A stretch of 64,000 bases of DNA, taken from NCBI GenBank assembly GCA_016169945.1, contig JADLSH010000395.1, forward strand, positions 8,894,001 through 8,958,000, given 5' to 3'. Of the stretch, positions 56,296 through 64,000 are shown piece after piece. The DNA is from Trachythela sp. YZ-2020 (lineage: Eukaryota; Cnidaria; Anthozoa; Malacalcyonacea; Clavulariidae). The translations under genes were made by a program, and so were the position numbers. The notes below the pieces were generated by a model. The model did not search any database, was not told the DNA's origin, and saw nothing but the letters and a program-made list of their open reading frames with translations. Positions within the stretch are counted from its first letter, which is position 1, and the number at the start of each line of letters is the position of its first letter.

Positions 56296-58270
56296 TCACA
56301 CATTCATTGTGTAAAAATGTTTGTTCTGACAATGCCACTTTCTTTTGTGATTCTTTATCCACTCGTAAAGCTGTTTGCGGTCAATTTTCTCGAACACATG
56401 ACCTCCATGTGCAAAGGAGACAAATTGCCTTCCTGGTGTGTAGTTAAATATATCTGCTTGGCTATGAACTTGGTATAGAACACGATTGAAAACATTGTGC
56501 TTTGCCTTGTTCGAATTATGTGTTATTCTCTTAAGCAGGTCCAATTCTTCACAAGACTGTTTCACCAATTTCTCTATGTTACCTGTGCTCTTGGTGCATT
56601 TCATTATGCTATCAGGATTAATGTTTGGAAAACCAAGGGCTTTAATCAGATTTTTTGCCACAAGATTGTTGTTCTCTAATCGAAGATCGCGTGATTTTCG
56701 TTTTCCCAGGCCCGATTTTGTTGCAGCAAATCGATTCCACACAAGCTGATGTGCTTTTCGAGGGGTCAATAAACCAATCTGGCTGGCAGTTAATCTCAGT
56801 CCAGCAAGAGCATATTTAGTATTTCCAGTTGTCCTGAAAAGGAATGTTAAAAACTTCCACACTCTGCATAGTCGTTCACCATCGCCTTCTCTTACTGCGT
56901 CATCTGCATCTCTTAGAACTAAACCAAGACTAAGAGTAAGAGTTCCATAAGCATATTTACCATCAATCTTTGAATCATTTTTCTCACTTGTCTCACCAAC
57001 TTGATCATTTTTCTCAGTTGATAATGGGCTGTCAAGTCGCAGATTGTGTACCTTTTCCTCATGATGTAACAAGCATTTAATATACTTATATTTCTTTGTG
57101 CATGAAGGAAAACGACAGGAATACTCTGGTGTTGGAGAATTAGGAGTGGCAAATTCATCTTGGATGGTCTGCAACTCATTCACATTATCCATTACATATT
57201 TATCTAGCATGCAACTGACTTCATTGTTTAACCAGACCTGTTTTTCCATTATACTCCCTTCCGTTATTGCATTAGGTATAATGTTCATTGTTGGTATAGA
57301 TGATACAGTTTCCATTCCACGCTGCTGTAATGAATGCATCCAGGTTGATAGTAAAGAACTCCTTCACCTTGTCATAATTGTCCATCAGTTTTAACAAACC
57401 ATTGCTATCTCCTGATACAACAGCATTTGAGGCATATGTGCCCCAGTCCATCACAGAATTTGGTTTGTTTAGTATTTTAAGCACTGCCTGAAAGGAAAAT
57501 TATGAACTAACTAAGAATATCAGAAACATAAAATTAAAAATATTCCTATTCACTATTTTCACTAAATCCCATAATACTATGCGCCTGTATAGTATCGTAT
57601 AAAGGGCTTGGTAATCACTTGGGTACACAATGAGGTACTGTTCAAATTGTTTTGGTGCCCAGCACATAGCATTATGGGATTTTATAATGATGTAAACTGA
57701 GCAGAATTTACATCATTAATTTCCAATTCTCAATATACTGTGAAACGGAAATGTCGTCTAAGTTTGATGAGCGCTAAAGCCCGATAAATGATGTGCGATA
57801 AAGCCCAGATGCGGAATTCAAGAAAAGCACTCTAAGCATGTCTCAAACTAAGCGCACATCTTAAAAAGTGTGAATAGATGCGACTTGCGACTATATCTAA
57901 AATGTTGAGCTTACACATACATCATATGCAATTCTGATAGCATGCCAGTCTTCATTTTTAGGCCATATCCCTTCTAGTCGTTCTTCCACATTCCTTCCAT
58001 CTGAACGCGCTATTTGGACATTTCTAGCACGTTCCTCAGTCAGCTGATCACAGCCAAAAAATATTGTGCTCAGCCCACTTGAGTTTTCCGGAACGTATTT
58101 ATCTTGAATGGTCTCCATGATGTCAATTATGTCATCGTTTGTATTCTCATTCTTTGGTAGCACCCCCAGGGATACCTTAAAACACATTACAATACACTTT
58201 GCATTTATTGCTGTTTGAACATAACCTTTTCATTTATGGCAACCATAGATGTTGTTGCTTTTTCGAACTA

Positions 58271-58376
58271 TTACGCGTTAACCCATTAAAGGCAATGTGC
58301 CCAAATGCACCCTACTTTAGTATGTCCTCGATCTAACACCATTCGATTTTACTTGTCAGTGGTAGAATACTGGTGG
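58271..58376 (-). repeat. Inverted copy of the dispersed ~100-bp repeat
   Basis: On the minus strand it shows ACTGACAAGTAAAATCG and TACTAAAGTAGGGTGCATTTG in the same order as the copies at 55.7-55.9 kb. It lies in an intron of the DUF6589 gene. Confidence 0.6.
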
Positions 58377-59650
58377 TTAGTATATAATGTTAAATGTAAA
58401 TACAATTCTATACTCCTAACATAATACGTATATAACCACAATTCTTCATTTGCCTTGTAGTAGTAAGGCCATATGAGGCCAATGAGGGGGGGGGGGATGG
58501 GTCAAGACTATCCCCCCCTTTTGTCAAGCACTTGTTGCCACATATTGCATGGACAACTTGTCACCCACCTAACTGGTAACAAGTGCTACATATTGTATGA
58601 ACTAGTCTTACCTCGTGAGATGGCTGTTGCATGATGTCACTGTATTCATGGGGTATGTGCCACACTACAGAAGATTTAAAGACCCCAAACTCTTTCAACT
58701 GGTTAACAACTACTCTTGCCCATAATGGTAGCAGATCATTTTTTAGCTTGGCAATGTCATCACATGTGGGCAAGAAGTCAGCAACATTTGCATTCTGCAA
58801 TGTAGTGGTATGGTAATTGGGCAAATGATTCCCAGAGACTTCATCAGCAATGGCTATCATATTGAACATATGGATTGACTTGTTTTTTTTATCACTTGAC
58901 ATGTGCTTTACATTAACTTGCATGTCTAAATTATCTCCAATAATTTGATACCCATGGGGCATATTGTCTTGTAATGTTTTAATTGCCAAATCACATGCCT
59001 CTGGTGGATCAGTTAATCCCTCTTTCTTCCCAGCAGCAATAATTGTTGCACAACAGTCAATTGCCGACTCTTTTGAACTAATGTCGGAATGCTGTGAGAA
59101 AATAGCTTCTGCCACTTCCTTTGGGGATGCCGAGAATGACAAGAAAATGTTGCTTGTATCAAGGGTTTGAAATTCAGGATCTATTGCATGAACCTGATTT
59201 GATGCAGTAGTAGTTGGGTGTTTTTTCTCCATGAGCACTGATTCAAACTCTGAAAGAGGAGGGGATTTGACATACATAAAGGATTCAAGGGTTGACTTTA
59301 ATAACATTAGGTCTGACAGCTTCTTGTCAGTCTCTTCAATGCTTGTCTTCCAAAGAACAGCCTCTTTGTCATGGTCCTTTCCCAGCTGTTCTTCTTTTCG
59401 CACTATTGTTACAGGGTGAGGACAAATGCCATACTGGTGAAGTATTTCAAGTCCCTGCAATGTTTGAAATGAACTATTTTAGTTTATTTATATGCATTTA
59501 TAAGTTATAAATTAAGCTATCCAGGGTCCAATTTTGGGGGCATGTTCCTCCCCCTCAAAATACTTTATAGAGAAGATTAATAGAGAGATGTTGAGTCATT
59601 GATCAAAGTTATACATCTGACTCAAACTTAACAGTCAACCTTTATACCTT

Positions 59651-59880
59651 GTGCCGACCAATTCATTTGTTCAAGTTCCTCAAAATATTCATACACTTCC
59701 TTGTGAAGGGGCCAATTCGTAGAATTTATCATTCTCGTCACTTCCTGTCTCTTTATGATTGGTCTGTTGCACCAACAACAATGGTGCATTCAAACTATTC
59801 AACAGGAAATCTGTTAATTGTACTAGAAAGCTAGTGTATGAATATTTTGAGGAACTTGATAAATGAATTGGTCAGCATGA
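59651..59880. mobile_element. Fold-back MITE in a DUF6589 intron
   Basis: Arms of about 45 bp (GACCAATTCATTTGTTCAAG and complement) surround ~140 bp of non-coding DNA. No target duplication is evident. Confidence 0.7.
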
Positions 59881-60741
59881 GGCAATTGCTTAATTTGCTA
59901 TACTTTGCAAATAACATTATTTTTCTATAAAACCATCCACAATTATGACTTGACAAATACATTTTAAAGAATGTGTGTCCAATGTCATGCTTTTATACAT
60001 GCTGGCTAATAGGGGTGTATGTTTTCAATCCATATTAAATTTCAACCAGTGTTATCTTTGCTTAAAGGGTATGATGTCTCTTGCATATTATGTCCATCAA
60101 TGTAATGAACCTATCAATGTTAAGCCCCATGGTTGGGGGGGGGGGTGTTCTTAACATCCTATGTAGTTTTCATTTATGAAACAGTGTCATATAAGTCACA
60201 TTTTAGAGGTGGCATATTTCTGTTGTACTTATTGTTGTGGCAGCCACAACGGAAGTAGCTAACAGTATATTTAAGTGCATATATTCAGGTGCATATATTC
60301 GGGTCATTTTGTCGATTTCAGGGCACTTTTGAAAGCACGATTCCCATTTTCGTTGGGAACTAGGCAACGCCCTTTGCAAGTTCACACGCACGTTGTAAAC
60401 AATTTGTGAATTGCTCAAATTAAATCTCTGAAGTCGCAAATAATTACAAATATAGGAAATACTTTTTTAATAACCGATAACGACCAAACCTGTAATGGAC
60501 AATGTAGTAATGATTCAAGTTCAAATGCAAGAGTGGTTTGACCTTGCCAAGTTCTTATAAACGAACATTTGAACTTGCGAACAGAATTGAGTATCGTGTG
60601 TTGCTGTCGGAAAGTGACATGAAATCGACAATCTATTTAAAACCTTTGTTATGTATATTTCTGGATTTTAATGGAAAATATAAATTCAATAAAAACAATG
60701 TTACAAAGTGTAAATTTCATATATATGAAACATGACAATCA

Positions 60742-60877
60742 ATGAAATACCGTTTTCGCGGGGGATCTTTTGTTTAAGGGGATCCTTTGTTTACTTTTGC
60801 CTAATATATACTATGAAGCTAAAGACATAGGCAAAATAACAAAGGACCCCTTGAAAGCGCGAAAACGGTATTTCATT
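60742..60877. mobile_element. Short fold-back MITE in a DUF6589 intron
   Basis: Arms begin ATGAAATACCGTTTTCGCG, and both sides continue with GGATCCTTTGTT-like and TTTTGCCTA-like blocks. It is about 136 bp long, without coding capacity. Confidence 0.7.
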
Positions 60878-61379
60878 TATTTTAAACATTTCAATTAAAG
60901 ACTTACCATCCTGCTGGCCCCAGAATGTCGCACAATTAGTCCAATACGGGATGACAACGCAGACAACTTTGGGCATCTACAGTTAAGAAGCATTGACGCT
61001 ACCATTAACTTCACAGACAAGATTTTTTTTATAGTTCTGTCGGACATAACTCCACTCGTGCGCTTCTTTTTTTTCTGCCTGGACGAAGTACACAAACATT
61101 CGAGAACCTCATTTACTATGGGTGCTTTTGATTGCAGTTCGCTTTCAAAATTTTCATGACTAAATTGTAACAATTCCTCGCCACTACTCTCGCTTAGGAC
61201 GCTGCCAGCTTTTGTGGAGCACAAGGTCTGCAATTCGGAGTCCAATTGCGAAATTAAAATGTCCTTCATGTCGGATTTTGCATTGGAATTCCACATAACC
61301 CTGCACGCAGATTTCGGCACACCGAGTGCTAAGTATTTCACAGCTTCTGCTATGTCTCCGCTCATAACTTGCTTTTTCG

Positions 61380-61920
61380 TAGAAGACGGATAAATTATAT
61401 TGACCTAAATTAGTAATTATAGAATATAGAGAATATGTATGGCCTTCAAATAACTATCAAATAACTTCCTCGATATTAATAATAATAAAATCTTTATTTA
61501 TACTGATAGAAAAGACCGTTCAGTCAATTGGCTGGTATCAATCGGTGATCAGTGTATAACAAGTATATATACAATAACATAAGTGTGTAACAGTGCATAA
61601 ATAAGGCTATATAATGTAAAATATCTAAAATTACAAACTACAATTGTGTGTAACAGCATCCATGTTCATCAAATATTACAAAAAGGTTTACCTTAATTTC
61701 ATCTTGTTTTGGTAGTTTTAATACATTGTCATTGACATTGTTGCCGTTTGCCTGCGTATATGTGTAGTTGATAACGGCTGTGGATGTAGCACTGTGTTAA
61801 CAACAGTTAGGTTTTCTTTTTCCATTTCATAGCAGTCGAGTAGTTGAGTATCATCGAAATCGTTCTCTCTAGTGGTCGATTTGATGAAAAACAAACTAGT
61901 TTGTCGGACGATTGATTCTT
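61380..61920. other. DUF6589 first intron, no gene
   Basis: AT-rich. The junction between the first zinc-cluster exon and the second exon could not be placed with confidence; an A-run near 61938-61944 may hold a frameshift. Confidence 0.4.
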
Positions 61921-62428
61921 TGTTTGTTTAAGGACGCATTTTTTTCGATTCATGAACAGGACTTTCTTTCGCGAGGCGCTTCGTACTCGAGGCATGAGAA
62001 ACCGATGCATATTTTCCAATAAATTCTCTTACCAATTCTTTTAATACCTTTCTCTTGCAGACAATGGTTTCAGAGCGTCTAAAACAACTCTTACATACTC
62101 GACGCTTGTCGTTTTTGTTACTTGGCGGTAATATATTCGTTTCCAATATTTCGTTCAATGTCACCAACAGCCCCTCCTTGAAAAGGCTGTAAAAACTATC
62201 GCCTTTCAAATATATGCCACAAATAAGACAATGATTAATATCTAATGACTGGTAATAAATTTTCGTTGGAGTCTTTGGTGAATTTATAAAATGCTGACGA
62301 AAACGATCGTGTTTTGGAGAGCCTACGGGAGTGAACATGTTTACTACTCTTGACGCTCTAGTTACAGGAAGTAATTTACAGGAAGTAACAAATTAGTGAC
62401 GTCGAATCTTTGCGCATGCTCGATAGAA

Positions 62429-62486
62429 AATCGTTCGTATGCTCGCAGTGGTTCCTTTCCCACCAAGAACCACTGCTAGACGGGTA
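62429..62486 (-). repeat. Right TIR of RecQ/DUF6589 element
   Basis: Inverted counterpart of 49905-49962 with three visible differences: GT for TG near the end and one G/A change in the hairpin loop. Confidence 0.9.
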
Positions 62487-62495
62487 TGGTATCGA

Positions 62496-62515
62496 ATGCT
62501 TTGGATAGAATGTTG
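62496..62515 (-). pseudogene. LINE 5' stub (SKAFDTI)
   Basis: The short piece encodes the start of the LINE motif whose continuation (DHNLLLG) is at 49904. It abuts gypsy reverse transcriptase sequence (LLQFPN), so the LINE was 5'-truncated when it inserted into gypsy. Confidence 0.65.
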
Positions 62516-63190
62516 GGGAATTGGAGAAGAACATCATCAGAGGTTAATGCAAACTTTAAATAATGGAAGTCTGCCTCTCTTTCTAAGGACCAGATGAATT
62601 TAGATTTACCAGTTAACTGGTTGAGGACCCATGCATGGTCTTGGATGTTCGGGATGAAATCACTGTAGTAGTTGCACAGTCCAAGAAACGCCCACAAATC
62701 CTTGGTGTTCTCAGGGCGTGGCCAATGACGAATAACATTTAATTTATATGGAACAGGCTCGATTCCTCTCACTGAGATTTGATAGCCCAGGAAAGAGAGT
62801 TTGTTGCGGCATAAGGAGACCATGCTCGACTTAATGGTTAATCCTGCTTGGTGTAATCGTTGAAAAACATCCTCAGCATGTCATAGTGTTCCTGGAAATT
62901 CTTGCCACCAATGATTATATCATCCAGATAGATGGCGATACTGTTCCATTGCAATTCTTGCATAATATCTGCCATAAGCCGGGCAAATACTGGGCACGTT
63001 CTTCACACCAAAGGCCATTACACAGAATTGCCTGTGTCCTGACTCTGTGGAAGATTTATGATGTTGTTCCTTTGCAATAAGAGTCTGCCAATATCCACTG
63101 TACAAGTCTAATATTGTGAACAGTTTAGGTCCATGCAAGGAATCCAACATTCACAAACTGTGTAGCATCATTTAGGGCTCGAACGTCTGC
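62516..63190 (-). pseudogene. pol: Gypsy reverse transcriptase, second gypsy element
   Basis: From right to left: LHGPKLFTILDLYSGYWQ, CVMAFGVKNVPS, then a break, then KLSFLGYQISVRGIEP, LWAFLGLCNYYSDFIP and LTSDDVLLQFPN. These are palm and thumb motifs of a gypsy polymerase. The catalytic YxDD region near 62920 is not intact in one frame. It joins conceptually with integrase at 48590-49190. Confidence 0.82.
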
Positions 63191-63411
63191 ATGTCTGCTT
63201 TGTGTACAAGTAGGATAGGTGCAGAGTAGGGTGAAGAAGGTCAATAATGCCTCGTCGCTCCATATCTTTGATTTGTTGATTAACTTCAGTCTGTAAAGCA
63301 ATTGTGTTCGACGAAGTTTAACTGCTACAGGAACTTGATTCTTGGTATGTATGTGGAACTGAGTTCATTGAGTACGACCAATCTCTGCTTCACTGTTAGC
63401 GAATACATCCC

Positions 63412-63570
63412 TTTATTATACAACTGTGTTAAAAAGTGTCCAAATAACGCTAAAAATGAGTACAAATATACAGCAATATTTGGATACTTGGTTATTTGTA
63501 TAGTAGAAAACCGGTTTGACCGGTTTTTCTTCTCAATAAAAAATACTTTATAAAGCAGTTGTATAATAAA
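63412..63570. mobile_element. Short MITE with 15-bp TIRs
   Basis: TTTATTATACAACTG and CAGTTGTATAATAAA bound ~129 bp of non-coding DNA containing an ACCGGTTTGACCGGT palindrome. It interrupts the gypsy polyprotein between 63300 and 63650. Confidence 0.65.
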
Positions 63571-63652
63571 TAACTAATTAGATGTTTTGGTATGTAGTAT
63601 CGCTGCATATTTTTACGAGTTGTGCCGTATTTTTACGAGCCCGCAGGGCGAG

Positions 63653-64000
63653 TCAAAATACAAACAAGATATATATATTCTTAGAGTAACAGTCTAGTTT
63701 GTGTTTCGCTGATACTGTGACGTCACATTTATCAAGATTAACTGCTGCAGGTTCTCTCGATTCAGGTGGTTTGTATGGAGGATGAAAAACCCTAGTGACA
63801 TTACAATCGGATTGTTGGACCTTGATTGGATAAATTTCACCAACACAAGTGCCTGCATAAAGTTGAACAGGGTGCTCACTGTTGTTCAGCACAGTGATGG
63901 GTATACAATTTTGTGAACTGGCAGAAATAAAACCAGCTCCAAGTAAAACATCTGGACTAGCCAATTTGTCATTAAAGGGAGAAAATAACACATCTTGGTC
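63653..64000 (-). pseudogene. pol: Gypsy polyprotein between protease and reverse transcriptase
   Basis: The minus frame shows an ITVLNNSEHPVQLYAGTCVG block, the spacer region between protease and polymerase in many gypsy elements. It continues off the right edge of the window. Confidence 0.55.

Larger units (their letters stand above)
56296..62338 (-). pseudogene. DUF6589 protein, multi-exon, possible transposase
   Basis: Exons on the minus strand: 62338-about 61928 (CLICG and CKSCFRR zinc cluster), about 61365-60907 (Lys-rich, donor GTAAGT), 59454-58612 (IIGDNLDMQVNV, AIADEVSGNHLP; donor GTAAGA), 58175-about 57900 (SLGVLPKNE, GCDQLTEERAR, WPKNEDWHA) and 57487-56296 (NSVMDWGTYAS, a C2H2-like finger YSCRFPSCTKKY...HHEEKVH, EGDGERLCRVWKFL, YALAGLRL). 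The 60907/59454 and 58612/58175 joins keep frame. A frameshift sits near 57290-57300. Family function is unproven. Spaced Asp, Asp and Glu (GDN, CDQLT, EGDG) suggest an RNase H-like transposase; that is inference. Confidence 0.75.
49905..62486. mobile_element. 12.6-kb RecQ/DUF6589 TIR transposon
   Basis: The TIRs of 58 bp begin TACCCTGCTAGCAGTGG (left) and TACCCGTCTAGCAGTGG (right complement). Both flanks are TGGTATCGA (49896-49904, 62487-62495), a 9-bp duplication within the LINE codons for AFDTI. The cargo is a plus-strand RecQ-like helicase gene and a convergent minus-strand DUF6589 gene. Excluding the nested ISL2EU-like insertion it is about 9.5 kb. I know no named superfamily with this combination. 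The ends and gene pair appear three or more times independently supported: TIRs, target duplication and interrupted LINE frame. Confidence 0.88.

Overview
The window is eukaryotic, AT-rich, intron-containing DNA. It reads almost entirely as nested transposable elements in varying states of decay, and I see no convincing single-copy host gene. The protein families point to an animal, most likely a marine invertebrate such as a cnidarian, sponge or mollusc: a THAP-Kolobok transposase with a P2X7-ballast companion, an integrase/HECT element, a Helitron with OTU and RPA genes, a MULE with SWIM and Ulp1 domains, an ISL2EU-like THAP/YqaJ element, Polinton-type genes and DUF6589 proteins. The species cannot be named from this sequence.

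Layout. 1-6.5 kb: non-coding repeats, namely a 447-bp direct duplication, a ~110-bp minisatellite and a fold-back element. 6.54-30.21 kb: one nest bounded by ~736-bp terminal inverted repeats and a TATT target duplication. Inside it are (a) a 6.37-kb element (7719-14091) with a 6-bp duplication, carrying a broken integrase and a spliced zinc-ribbon/HECT ubiquitin ligase gene; (b) a Helitron-type cassette (OTU-OTU, DUF6570, Rep, PIF1 helicase, RPA) whose first OTU domain is split by a 5.45-kb Kolobok (14618-20071, TTAA duplication); (c) a mariner-like MITE; and (d) an orphan transposase-like ORF. 30.7-40.7 kb: a decayed minus-strand MULE with introns, interrupted by tRNA-derived SINEs and by an almost intact Ty3/gypsy element (34267-38743). 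42.1-44.8 kb: Polinton/adintovirus-type relics and two GRF-like zinc-finger genes. 46.2-47.5 kb: hAT and LINE fragments.

48.6-64 kb holds the most interesting structure. A minus-strand gypsy element contains a 5'-truncated LINE. That LINE contains a 12.6-kb TIR element (49905-62486, 9-bp duplication) with two convergent genes, a RecQ-like helicase and a multi-exon DUF6589 protein. The helicase gene is itself split by a 3.1-kb ISL2EU-like fold-back element (51441-54539, AT duplication). Excising each insertion with its duplication restores the host reading frame, which gives a clear order of events.

The genes work as separate mobilisation kits, not as one pathway. Most copies carry stops or frameshifts. 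The intact ones include the P2X7-ballast ORF and the RPA gene. The RecQ/DUF6589 element and the integrase/HECT element are the best candidates for poorly described systems.
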